The notes beneath the pieces are model-generated. The model ran no database searches, was not told the origin of the DNA, and saw only the letters and a program-made list of their open reading frames with translations. From NCBI GenBank assembly GCA_016584305.1, contig JACEEZ010020030.1:1-64000 (forward strand): a stretch of DNA of 64,000 bases, given 5' to 3'. The position numbers were made by a program, and so were the translations under genes. Positions within the stretch are counted from its first letter, which is position 1; each line of letters begins with the position of its first letter. Shown piece after piece: positions 34,965 through 45,955 of this stretch. This DNA comes from Chionoecetes opilio. Its lineage: Eukaryota; Arthropoda; Malacostraca; Decapoda; Majidae.

Positions 34965-36513
34965 AAGTTAACACTTTGACTTAGCATAATCATCAACATT
35001 GTACACACGTTTTTGAGGGCTACTAAGCAAGTCATACGGGGGTCGTTTCTCTACACCAAAGATAATAAAATACGGAGTTTGACCTGTTGAGTCACAAATA
35101 TTGCTATTTAAGCTCGCAGCAACATGAGGTAACCAATCTTCTCAACTATCAAGCAAGCCACTACAACTGGGGGCAAAGCTTCCAGGGCCTTGTGTTCGCG
35201 GGCTCAACTAAACCATTACTGGCAGGGAAATAAGTTACCGTGAATGTTTGTTTTATGTTGAACTGCCTACATATTTAATTTAGAAGGGCATTTCTAAATT
35301 CCGCGCCATTGTCACTCAATAAAATTCGAGTTGATGGACAAAATAAAATGGCTATCAGGGCGTGCGCAATCAGCTTTGGCAGTTTTATCCTTCAGAGGGG
35401 CTAAAACAACGTACCTTGAGAAGTGATCTACACTTACTAACAGGTACCTAGACCTTTGACGACTAGAAGGAAGCTGTAATATATCAATAGCAACAATGTC
35501 GCAGGGACGCTCAGGAGGTGGATATTCCAAAATTGGTGTTGGCTTTGCCACCTTACCCTTATGCACGGCACATTTCACGTACTTAGCCACATATGCGCCT
35601 ACATCTAACCGAATTTTAGGCCAAAAATAACTTGTGCGGGCTGCAGAAAAAGTACGCTCCTTTCCTGGATGACCGGCTATTACAGCATCATAAACTAGTT
35701 GAAGTACCACAGGTATATATGACTCAGGTATCACAAATTGGCTCACCGGGTTCCTTTTATTTAGCCAAAATCTACAAAAGATCTGGTGACAAGAACAATT
35801 GTGAAAGGGAATGGGCATCTGAGGTAAATTTGTCTGATCACCCTCTTCCAGAGCATATATAGCTTTACTTCATACGTCATGTTGACGTTGGGCACCGGCT
35901 AGTTCATTTAGTGAAAAATGTTGAACTACAGGGAACGTTTCCGTCACCATTCCAACATGTACATTCCTAGAAAGCGCATCAGCCACTACATTGGTTCGAC
36001 CTGGCAAGTAGTTAAATGTTGAATTGAATTCCTGTATTGTTAAGAACCAACGCACAAGTCTTCCTGGGAGGTTTCTTTCATTAATAAGCTCAGTGACAGC
36101 TGCGTGATCAGTATATACAGTTATACGTATTATAACCTATAGAATAATATCTCTAAAATTCTTTAGAGCCCAAACAACTGCCAGTGCCTCCTGATGAGTA
36201 AAGAATAAATAGACTCTGCAAGAAGTAAAGTTATACCCGCGAACCCAATAACGCGATTTTTTCCGCGTGTGTCTGTCTGCATTAATTAATACAGCACTCA
36301 GCCCCAATGCAGAGACATCTGTGTAAAGAACAAAAGGAACTTTATAGTCCGGGAATGCCAAGACAGTTGCATTGGTTAGAGCGACTTTTAGATCATGAAA
36401 ACTCTTTTCATGTACAGCATTCAAATTAAATCGCACGTCCTTCTTAAATAGTTTTGTCAAGGGTGATGGAATCGCTGCAAAGCTGGTAATAAAAGATTTA
36501 TAGTAACCACACA
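34965..36513 (-). pseudogene. pol: Gypsy pol relic: RNase H and integrase part
   Basis: Minus strand, N to C: LCGYYKSFITSFAAIPSPLT (36,500, end of RT/connection), FVLYTDVSALGLSAVL (RNase H start, 36,320), HQEALAVVWALKNFRDI (36,160), LPGRTNVVADALSRN (35,980), a HHCC-like zone with AGHPGKERTF (35,680), VAIDILQLPSSRQRSRYLLV then SVDHFSRYVV (integrase first Asp, ~35,495), LSDNGAEFRNAL (second Asp, ~35,315), YFPASNGLVE (catalytic Glu, ~35,235) and QTPYFIIFGVEKRPPYDLL (35,075). Stops and frame breaks recur, for example at 36,137, 35,870 and 35,270. This is a different Gypsy lineage from the young element at 10-16 kb. The RT that should precede it lies at 41.6-41.9 kb, separated by the insertion described below. 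Confidence 0.88.
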
Positions 36514-36526
36514 ACCCAATAAATGA

Positions 36527-36696
36527 TAGATACTTTGATCCTATCTAGACACTTTGCAAGTACCAACTACAAGGTTATTGACTATACAAAGCGCCACCAC
36601 ACCAGGACGAATTTGGTGGACTCGAACCGCTGACCGAATGGCGCAGGGACTCTGCAACACCAGTCCGTGATTCTACCACCGCGTCACCCTTGCGGG
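36527..36696 (-). mobile_element. tRNA-derived SINE inserted in Gypsy pol, split near its head
   Basis: The minus strand reads GACGCGGTGGTAGAATCACG (box A-like) and GGTTCGAGTCC (box B, near 36,612). The remaining first bases of the head (CCGCAAG) are at 41,561-41,569. A 13-bp duplication of the Gypsy target, ACCCAATAAATGA, lies at 36,514-36,526 and 41,570-41,582, so the SINE arrived first and a DNA element later split it. Confidence 0.75.
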
Positions 36697-36929
36697 CAAG
36701 ATAAAGAGACAGAAGGTAACGTCACCTCCCCGGGGCGTCGAGGCAAAATCAGTCCTTTGTGCGCATGACGTCAATGGGTATCGCGCCAACGGCGCCACCG
36801 TTCAAATATTGTATGGCCTCACTCAGGCCTCACCGCCGACCCGACACCTGACACGCCTGACACCTCCCACCATATCTCTCTCTCTCTCATCCCGTAAGCC
36901 ACCCATATCTTTACCTGATCAGTATGTGT

Positions 36930-36983
36930 AATCGAGACGAGCAGAGAGAGAGAGAGGAGAGAAGAGAGGAGAGAGAGAGAGGG

Positions 36984-37022
<39 letters not shown>

Positions 37023-37213
37023 TCGAGAGAGAGAGAGAGAGAGAGAGAGCGATAGAAGAGAGAGAGAGACGAGAGAGAGAGAGCAAGAAGAGAGAGAGAA
37101 GATTTTTTTTTTTTTTTTCTTTTCTTTTTGGAGAAGAGAGAAGAGAGAGAGAGAGAAGAGAGAGAACGGGAGAGAAGGAGAGAGAGAAGAAAGAGGGAGA
37201 GAGAGGGAGAGAC

Positions 37214-37279
<66 letters not shown>

Positions 37280-37886
37280 TGAGATAGAGAGGAGAGAGAA
37301 GATGATGAGAGAGGAGAGAGAGGAGAAGAGAGAGAGAGAGGAGAGAAGGAGAGGAGAGAGAGTGAAAAGGAGAGAGAGAGGACTCCGACGGAGAGAGAGA
37401 GCGGAATGGAGGAGACGAGAAGGAGAGAAGTAAGAAGAGACGGATACGAGAGAGTCGAGAGAGAGGAGAGCGTAGAGAGAAGACATGATGAGGAGGACGA
37501 ACGGAGAGATGGGTGAGTGGAGGAGACGACGAGAGAGAGAGAGAGATTGAGGGAGAGGAGGAGCGAGAAGAGAAGTAGAGATAGGGAGGAGAGAGGGAAG
37601 AAGACGAGAGGAGAAAGAGAGGAGAGGACGGGACGAGAGGAGGAGAGAAGGGAGAGAGAGACGATGACGGAGAGGGAGATTAGGGACAAGGGCCGAGAGC
37701 TGGAGCGGAGAGAGAGAGAGAGAGAGGATGGAGATGGAGAGAGAGAGATGAGGAGAGAGAGAGGAGAGAGAGAGAGAAGAGAAGGAGAGAGAGAGGAGAG
37801 AAGAGAGGAGACGAGAGAGAGAGGGAGAGAGAGAGAGAGAGGAGACGAGAGAGAGATGAGAGAGGAGAGAGAGAGAGAGAGAGAGC
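36930..37886 (+). repeat. Purine-rich (GA)n-like tract, ~950 bp
   Basis: The forward strand is nearly all A and G, with irregular GAGAGA/GGAGA/GAAGA spacing and a T run at ~37,105. Large Ser-Leu or Arg-Glu open frames through it have no protein homology by eye and are rejected as genes. Confidence 0.95.
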
Positions 37887-38127
37887 GTTCTAGCTAGCCA
37901 CACAAGTCTGGGGACGAGACCTTTGCTTGTGCCGCGGTTTCCGCTAGCGGGACAAGCCAAAGTTAATTTTCCCACCTGACATGCAAGGCCATGCCTTATT
38001 TTTTGTTCTTAGTTTAATACTTCCTCCCTTCCTTACCTTCTCCTCCTCCACCCCGATCCCCTACCTACCTCCTCCTCCCCATCTTCTCTTTCACTCTAAC
38101 CTCCTCCTCACACTCTTAAGGGAACAT

Positions 38128-41100
38128 ACCCATAAACTACGTCACGGCCTCCCCCCCCCCCCGTTTGTTTACATCGGTGCATTGTGGGGATAAGGCGGGT
38201 CGCCGGAGGGTGGACCTACGAAGGGGAAAACTACGGCGATGGAAGAATTTCGAGTTATTTGCGCGAAAATTGATATTCCAGGTGCTATATTACTGTGCTC
38301 TGTTCCGGCGGTGACAACACTATAGAGAAGACCTGAGGTAACGGCTGATGTGCAGAGGCTCTAAACCAAGGAAAAACAGAGGTCATACAGAGCCTGTCAA
38401 AAGGTAAGCAACTGTAGGTACGTATGTGTCCCTACCACTTGCTTACTTCTTAATGAGGACTCTGCTGGGGACTGTTTTCCTGGTTTAGAAGCCTTCGCCC
38501 ATCAACCATCACCTCAGCCTCTCTATGTTGTCAGCGAGCACGGAAAATATAGCACCTGGGAATATCAAGTTTGCCCAAAACAACTCGATTTTGTCATCGT
38601 CGTAGTCTTCTCTTTGTAGTGCTGTACATATCATGGTTATGATAGTATTAAAATACCTTATTAATGAGTTCCTTTTGTTGTCTTTCCTATAATAAGTAGT
38701 GCTACATCATGGTTTAAGTGTTAGACCAATTGACGAGCCAATGACTACTCTTGAGTCTATACCAACAATCACCAACCCTTGCTTGATTTATCTTATTACT
38801 CCATCCATAAACAAGTTGCATAACCACGGTGACATACCCACCTTGCTCATGGTACCTGATGGTACTGTCGCTACCGATATTTTTGTCCCTACACAAATCG
38901 GGAAAACTCGCCGACCCAGTAAGGTTAGGTTGGTATCCGGTATTTCGCCCACATGCATTTCGCCACACCATAGAGTCATTCGCCCACAGGTCATTCGCCC
39001 ACAGTACGGAGTCATTTAGCCCACACTATGGAGTCTATAGGAGCTAGGAGGTTAGGTTATATTTGTTTAGTTGTCGAGAACCCCCAACCCCCCGCAGGAG
39101 GTTCGGTTAGGTAGGTTAGATTTCGGGTAGGTTAGGCTAAGATTTGGTTAGGTTGTTGTAGATTTTAGATTGGTTAGGTTAGGATAGGTTAGATTTGGTT
39201 AGTTAGTTAGGTTAGCTAGGTTAGATTTGGTTAAGTTAGATTCGCTGGTACAAGCCCCCTGCGGGGTAGGTTATTTGGTTAGGTTAGGTTTATTTGGTTA
39301 GGCAATTTTGGGGGGGTTTTCCAAAATTTCGCCCACAAGACATTTTGTCCCATGTAAGTCAATTCGCCCACATATAAGAGTCAATTCGCCCACTCTAAAG
39401 TCAATTCGCCACAGGATCCATGTCACGGAGTCATGTAACTATATCTTCCTCTGGCAGAAATTGGAATGAACCAACCAGTAACCTTGGGCGAAATGACTAA
39501 ATTTCTAGTGTTTGCCATACTCTCCACTTCCCCAAAAACAAGTGTGGGGACCTGTGGAATGCGGGGTTTTCGGGTGGACAAAATTATGCGCGGAAAACAC
39601 GTAAATTAAAGGTTGTGTAGGGGGGTAAAATTGCCTAGATCTAGGGTAATTTCCTTATATTAGAGAACACAAATTGGCCTAACCAAATAAACCCTAACCT
39701 AACCCAAAATTAACCTACCCTATCAGGGGGTAACCCACCGCATAATCCTAGCCTAACCAAATATAACATAAGCTAACCTAAACCTAAACCAAATCTAACC
39801 TATCTAAACCTATTAGATTTTGGTTAGGGTAGGTTAGATTAGATTTGGTTTAGGTTAGGATAGGTTAGATTGGTTAGGTTAGCTTAGGTTATCGGCTGGG
39901 TCAAGCCCCTGTAGGGTAGGTTAATTGGTTAGTTAGGTTTATTTTGGTTAGGCAATTTTCTCTAGAATATAAGGTAAATTGTACCCTAGATCTAGGGAAT
40001 TTTACTCCCCTACACAATCTTTAATTACGTGTTTCGACGCATAATTTTTCCCACCGAAAACACCCGCATTCCCACAGGTCCCCAAACGTGTTGGGGGCAC
40101 GTGGAGAGTGTGGGCAAACACTAGAAAATTTACCGTCATTTCGCCCAAGGTTACTGGTGGCTCATTCCATTCTGCCAGAGGAAGATATAGTTACATGGAC
40201 TCTTGACATGGATCCTGTTGGCGAATGACTTTGAGTGGTGCGAATTGATCTTATAGTGGGCGAATTGACTTACATGGGACGAAATGTCTTGTGGGGCGAA
40301 AACGAAATGACGAAAATTGGCCTAACCAAAATAACCTACCTAACCTAAAATTAACCCTACCCTAGCATGGGACTTGACCACCGATAAACCTAACCTAACG
40401 AAATCGAACCTAAAGCTAACCTAACCTAACCAATCTCTAACCTTCCTAACCTAACCAAATTAATCTAACCTAACCAAATCTAACCTAAAAATACCCAAAT
40501 CTAACCACCCTAACCTACCTAAAACAAATCTAACCAACATTCCTAGCGGGGGGTTGGGGGTTCCGGAACACTAAACAAATATAACCCTAACTCCTAGCTC
40601 TTATAGACTGCCATAGGTGGGCGAAATGGACTCCATAGTGGGGCGAAAATGACCTGTGGGCGAAAATGACCTATGGTGTGGCGAAATGAGGAATGTGGCG
40701 AAATGACCGGATACCAACCTAACCATTTACTGTCGCGAGTTTTCCAAGAATTTGTGTAGGGACAAAATATCGTAGACGGACAGATACCATGCAGGTAACC
40801 ATGAGGAAGGATGGGAATGTCACCGTTGTTATGCAACTTGTTTATGGAGGGTAATAAGATAAATCAAAGCAAAGGTTGGTGATGTTGGATAGAACTCAAG
40901 AGTATCCATTGGTCGGTCAAAGTACACTTAAACCATGATTGTAGCACACTTATTAAGGAGAAAAGACAAACAAAAAGGAAACGCAATAATAAGGTATTTT
41001 AAATACTATCATAAACCATGAATATGTAAAGCCGACAAGGAAGATTCGACGATGAAAAAAATTCGAGTTGTTTTGGGCGAAATTGATATTCCAGGTGCAT

Positions 41101-41480
41101 ATTTCCGGGCTCGGGGAAAACATAGAAAAGGGCCCTGATTTGGGGTTTTGTGCAAAGGCTTCTAAACCAGGAAAAACAGTCACAGTAGTCTATTGAAGTA
41201 AAAAGTGGTAGGGAACATTTTCGACCTACCTTGTTTTCCTTTTGCGAGGCTCTGTTATACTCGTTTTCTTGGTTTGAACCTTGCACACACCATTTCCTCA
41301 GGGCTTCTCTATAGTGTTGTCAGCGAGAAAAGAGCACGTAATATAGCCCCTGGAATATCAATTTCGCTCAAAATAAATCGAATTCTTCCATCGCCGTAGT
41401 TTCCCTTCGTAGGTCCACCCGCGGCGACCCCGCCTTATCCCCACAATGCACCGATGTAAACAAACCGTGACGTAGTTATG
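38128..41480. repeat. 3.35-kb imperfect inverted repeat with TTAGG-like arrays at its centre
   Basis: Left and right arms mirror each other around ~39,814. Examples are ACATCGGTGCATTGTGGGGA (38,171) against its complement ending at 41,457; CATAACCACGGTGACAT (~38,819) against its counterpart at ~40,815; and ATTTCGCCCAC motifs against GTGGGCGAAAT. Each arm also contains a smaller inverted repeat (38.24-38.38 against 38.47-38.60 kb; 41.04-41.18 against 41.25-41.40 kb). The inner part holds many GGTTAGGTTAG (39.05-39.30, 39.82-39.95 kb) and CCTAACCTAAC (39.68-39.80, 40.32-40.53 kb) stretches. No gene. Confidence 0.85.
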
Positions 41481-41582
41481 TCTGGGGCCCATTCTTATTG
41501 ACGTCACTTCCCCCAGCACGGCAAAAGGGAGGTGACGTTACCTTCTGTCTCTTTACCTTGCTTGCGGGTACCCAATAAATGA

Positions 41583-41915
41583 ACGGACATTATCTACATT
41601 CTGAGGTCGCGGGAAATTTTTAACTGCAGTTATTTTATTTGACATTGTATGAATTCCATCACCATCTCCCATATAGCCCAAAAAGGTAATTTTAGACTTA
41701 AAGAATATTTTGTAAGTTTAGCCTTGAGACCAGCATCTTTCAACTTCAGGAGTACTGCTTCCAAATTAGCAAAATGAGACTCCGAGTCTTTGCTACAAAT
41801 TATAAAATCATCAAGGTAAGCATAGACAATTTTTCCTAGCATATCGAAAAATAAATGATTTATCATCCTTTGAAAAGTAATAGGGGTTGACTTTAAACCA
41901 AATGGCATTCTGAGA
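41583..41915 (-). pseudogene. pol: Gypsy pol relic: reverse transcriptase part
   Basis: The minus strand reads LRMPFGLKSTPITFQRMINH, GKIVYAYLDDFIICSKDSES (YLDD catalytic box, ~41,820) and LKDAGLKAKLTKYSLSLK, and after a stop/frame change TAVKNFPRPQNVDNVRSFIG (~41,585). The next residues of the same protein are at 36,513 (LCGYYKSF), so the two parts were contiguous before the SINE and hAT-like insertions. It is truncated upstream at ~41,915. Confidence 0.88.
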
Positions 41916-41929
41916 TTACAACAACTGAA

Positions 41930-43400
41930 CTACCACAAGACAGGTAGGGGATGCCCGCGCTGGTGTTAGGGTGTGGCTGTAGCTGTAAGGTGCTGTCCTC
42001 TGGTGACGTGGCAAGGGCGCGTCACGTCACGTCATTATACATGGCAGTCATCTACTAAAATGAATTAATTATTTAATAAGGAGATGTTAGTATAAAAAAG
42101 TACATGCAGGAAGTAAACATATAGGGGTCAACATATATGCCTATAATGCCAACCTCATGATAGGCAATATTACATCAAAATGTCTAACTATCAATAAATA
42201 AATGTATACAGACTAATTTATACCTATGAACACAAATATAGTTCCATAATTTTGAAGACCCGCCAGTAAAATGCAGAGGAACTGTGGCAACACCGTCTCA
42301 TACTAGGTATAAGGTATCTAGGTTAGATCTTAGTAGAATAACATTACTGGTTTGTAGGCGAAAGGGTAAAGTTCAGCCCTACCCTTGTGGAAAAAGAAGG
42401 AGACAGGCCATATATGGTTATAACGAGGAGGTACTAAATTCCCCAGTTATTGTAGCAGTTTACTTTTCCCATAATGCTACGCGACTAGCAGAGTTCCCGG
42501 CCTTTTATCGATTGTTTGAGTGCATTCTGACTACGGTTCAGATTCTCGATAATTAACCTTCATTTTCTTATTAAAAAAATTCTTAATCATCTTTGGAAAT
42601 TCAAACACATTAATAAGCAAGGCCATGATTATCTTACATTCTTTTCCCCCCAAATTTTTTTTAACCTAAATGACAAGGAAATGGTAACCGAGGTTGAATT
42701 GGAGCAAGAAGTTCAGATGCATGGCGTAACCACACACTAGCCTGAGCCGGAAAAGGAGTGATGAAGCCATCTTATGCCCTTCCTACGAAATAGGCTAGTC
42801 CAAAGTGTCGTCAAAAAGATCTAAATTTACATCTGTAATTGCAACCCACGAATAAAGATAGTTATACCATATCCTTCCTAAACGACAAATGTCCCTGATG
42901 AAGCCATATTATCCCTTTCCTACGAAACATATACCGGAATAAAAGCAAGAAGAGTCCTGCTGGGCTTTACGCCATGGTTCATCACAATACATAATTCTCC
43001 CTCGTTCTCACGATGTCATTTCCAATTGTTCTCATAGGATGAGTATGATTTATATAGGATACGAGTGTGTCCTTCACTGATCACCATACCACATTATATG
43101 CGAAGTGTCGTGAATTAGGTCTTTGGTTCATGCTTGTGATACCCATGCCAGAAGATACGTGATTTATGAGTTACCCTCTCACTGCGTCATTCCACCAACC
43201 CAACCATATTTATGTGAAAGCTATATTTTAGTCTTCTCTGACAATCAGTAATATCAAACCAATTCATCAAAAATTTCCTTTTCATATCAATACTCATATC
43301 CAAATGTGTTCATCTCTGATTATAGTTGTTACGACACTGGTCCACCGACCCACCCACCTGATATTAGGTTATAGACGGGTAAATATATGAAAAATAACCA
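41930..43400. other. No gene recognised; a short diverged duplication
   Basis: A ~35-bp element (GATGAAGCCAT-TTAT-CCCTTTCCTACGAAA) occurs at ~42,762-42,795 and ~42,898-42,930. A 90-residue forward frame at 42,284-42,556 has no motif I recognise. The rest looks like plain noncoding sequence. Confidence 0.35.
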
Positions 43401-43782
43401 CCTAACCCCCCAAAAATTGGTACAAAATATTTTTCAACGGATTCTGCTACATCTGAATATGCTTAATAACATACTAAAAATCTAGTGAAATTTTGTTGCC
43501 AGAAATATATTATTTTCAAGATGGCTTCCGACATAGCTACTGGGAGTTTACGGTGGCTGTATTTCAATGGGTATTCAACCTAGAAAGCTGATTTTGGTGT
43601 CTAACCCTAGGTTTTAGGGGTCAAGGAATTCAACAAAAGGGGTTAAATTGTTATTGGTGAAGTATGTGGCACCGGGAGGAAAAAAACAAAAAACAAAAAA
43701 ACAAAACTCATTCATTTGATTGTAATGGAATAGCAGAGGTTTCATCGATTTCAGAGGCAGATCGTATAATTAAGCAAATATA

Positions 43783-43789
43783 ATATATA

Positions 43790-43875
<86 letters not shown>
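43783..43875. repeat. (AT)n microsatellite in element A
   Basis: About 90 bp of TA repeats between the left TIR and the coding part. Confidence 0.97.
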
Positions 43876-43878
<3 letters not shown>

Positions 43879-43884
43879 CCAAGA

Positions 43885-45410
43885 CAAGTCAGCTGTGGCT
43901 GAATTACCAAGGCATAGTAAAGGTTGCTAGGTCACTGATAAATGCTGATCAAACAGGTTCGTGGATGATGCACCTTCGAACTGCTTCTGACTGTTTGCCG
44001 ATATTTGCTGCAGCTGGGCATTACAATTACTTGAAGTCAGCTTATTTCTATATCCAAGACATGGGTAATCTTCACATCAATCACCCAGAAGTATTCAAGA
44101 AATTCGATCAAGGTTTTCATATCATCCGTCGCAGCAGCAAGTTTTGGGCAGGACTCAGTGGGGTTCTAGTCATCGAGACGACACTGATGAGGTCATTGAA
44201 GACCAGTGGCGGTATGACACATGGAAGTGGAATGTCTAAAAATCAGAGGGCCCTCTGGACCATGTCAAGCCCAATTACAGCAGAGTACAACATCGCAATG
44301 CAAGAGTTCACAAACCTGTCATACATGACATCTGAACAGCACTAGGATTTGACAGAGGCAAGGATGAAAACGGATGCTGCTGATCTGGAGGAGATCAGTT
44401 CAAAACTTTCCATATATTCACCTTTTTCACCAGACTCTTCATTGAGAAATATTGTCACTGGTGTTGTGGCTGAGGAAGGCGTGAATGTGCATGAATTGGA
44501 TGCAAGATAATGCAGAAAATGATCGGACAGCTTGCCTTCAAATTTTCGTTCACTAGGAAGGATAAAGCCATAACACTTGGACATAAATCTGCTATCAAGG
44601 TTGCTCCTGATCGAACCATTGACTCTACCCTTCTTTTTCAACGTTGCATTGTAGTTTCTCAAACTGAGGAACTATCACTGCAAGACGTTATGTGTTAAGA
44701 GCTCAGCCCTTTCCCTCCTGCATTTTTTGAAGCCCCAAGCATTATTTTACAAAAAGCTAATAAGCCACAATAGTGCACACAATAACTGAGGAAGCAGGGT
44801 GTGCAATCCTACAGTCAGAACCAAAAACAGAGCCCTATGTCCTTGATGGCGGTTCTCTCCTTCACCGAATACCATGGCAGCATGGAGAAAGCTTTGGTAA
44901 AATAGCACAATCATATGCTGATTTCACCATCCGGCATTATGGTTCAGGTTCGACTGTTGTCTTTGATGGCTATGATGGAGGGCCGACCATTAAGGATAAC
45001 ACACATCAGAGAAGGAGACACACTATTAATCCTGTTATCAGCTTCACTGCTGAGACAATATTCTCTGGTAAGAAGGTGGAGTTCCTGTCAGTAGATGTTA
45101 ATAAACAGAGACTGGTATGCATGATAAGTGATGAACTGAGAGAACATGCTTGTACTGTGATCAACGCACTTGGTGACGCTGATGTCGACATAGCAAAGGC
45201 TGCAGTCAAGATGTCTCTTCAACACACCACTACGTTGATTGGAGAAGATACTGATCTACCTGTCTTACTTCTTCACTATGCACATGGGGATAGTAAGAGT
45301 CAATTTTTCAGATCTGACAAGTAAAAAAGAGGATGGCAGTTGTAAAATTTATGACATCACCCTTCTTAAACAAATCCTTGGGCAAGACATATGTTGTCAG
45401 TTGATGTTCA
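43885..45410 (+). pseudogene. Element A nuclease gene, first part (transposase-side region, XPG-N, XPG-I)
   Basis: Frames joined by stops/shifts at 44,343, 44,507 and ~44,700 give: ASDCLPIFAAAGHYNYLKSA, HPEVFKKFDQGFHIIRRSSK then FWAGLSGVLVIE (a conserved non-nuclease domain of these proteins); SLRNIVTGVVAEEGVNVHEL; LAFKFSFTRKDKAITLG; then the nuclease proper, with YVLDGGSLLHRIPWQHGESF (~44,838) and TVVFDGYDGGPTIKDNTHQR (~44,956, XPG-N). The XPG-I block follows: GDADVDIAKAAVKMSLQH and IGEDTDLPVLLLHYAHG (~45,240-45,290). Acidic residues expected to bind metal are retained (D in VLDGG, VFDG, EDTD). The gene is cut by element B exactly after ...DICCQLMF. Confidence 0.8.
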
Positions 45411-45739
45411 TCCTAGTCCGGTGGCCAAATCCCATATTTAGGCCGAACCTTTGAATTTGTGATGCATAATTGTTCTTTCCAGATTTTGATAGCCTGAAAA
45501 CCTCTAGTTTTTGGAATCTGTCGGGTGCAAATTTTGCATCCTTGAGCAATTTGCAAAAATGACGACTGAAGATAGGAATGGGAATCACTGTTTGGGACTG
45601 AAAATTTGAGGTAGGGGTATAATAACGGGCATAGATCACACATGTACAAACCTTTGACAATGTTTTTACTACCAAAATGTTCGTATTGATTAGCTTTATC
45701 ACCTCAAACTAATAATATATATGAATTTTGTCAACAATA

Positions 45740-45763
45740 AGGTCATAGGAGGTCAAAAGGTCA
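45740..45763 (+). promoter_or_regulatory. Three AGGTCA half-sites (DR4 and DR2 spacing) in element B
   Basis: AGGTCA begins at 45,740, 45,750 and 45,758, all in the same direction, spaced 4 and 2 bases apart. AGGTCA is the nuclear-receptor half-site. Whether any receptor binds here is unknown. Confidence 0.4.
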
Positions 45764-45955
45764 CAATTTTTGGCGTGAAAATGAAATTCGACGAGCTGAC
45801 TTTGGCCTTTACCTTTTACTGATACATATTTACATGCTGCTCCGTCATAAATGTGGACATGGGTAAGCCAAAAAACCCATTGTGCATTCATCCACTAAAG
45901 GCTGATGAACATCCTCAGTGACTTGTCAACATTGTAACCGGAAGGATTAATCGAG

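Larger units (their letters stand above)
36697..41560. mobile_element. hAT-like non-autonomous fold-back element, 4.9 kb
   Basis: The ends are inverted: CAAGATAAAGAGACAGAAGG... (36,697 on) and, read inward on the other strand from 41,560, CAAGGTAAAGAGACAGAAGG..., continuing through TAACGTCACCTCCC. An 8-bp duplication CTTGCGGG lies at 36,689-36,696 and 41,561-41,568. An 8-bp duplication and CA-starting ends point to hAT. Inside are a purine tract (36.93-37.89 kb) and a 3.35-kb inverted repeat (38.13-41.48 kb). No transposase is readable. Confidence 0.8.

Noticed and set aside
36911..37975. 354-residue Ser/Leu-rich frame on the minus strand
   Set aside because: It lies in the purine tract. Its composition follows the repeat and no motif is present.
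42890..42930. CTGATGA...CGAAAC pattern, like a hammerhead ribozyme core
   Set aside because: The bases between do not form stem II and I could not find stems I and III. The resemblance is to the two short motifs only.
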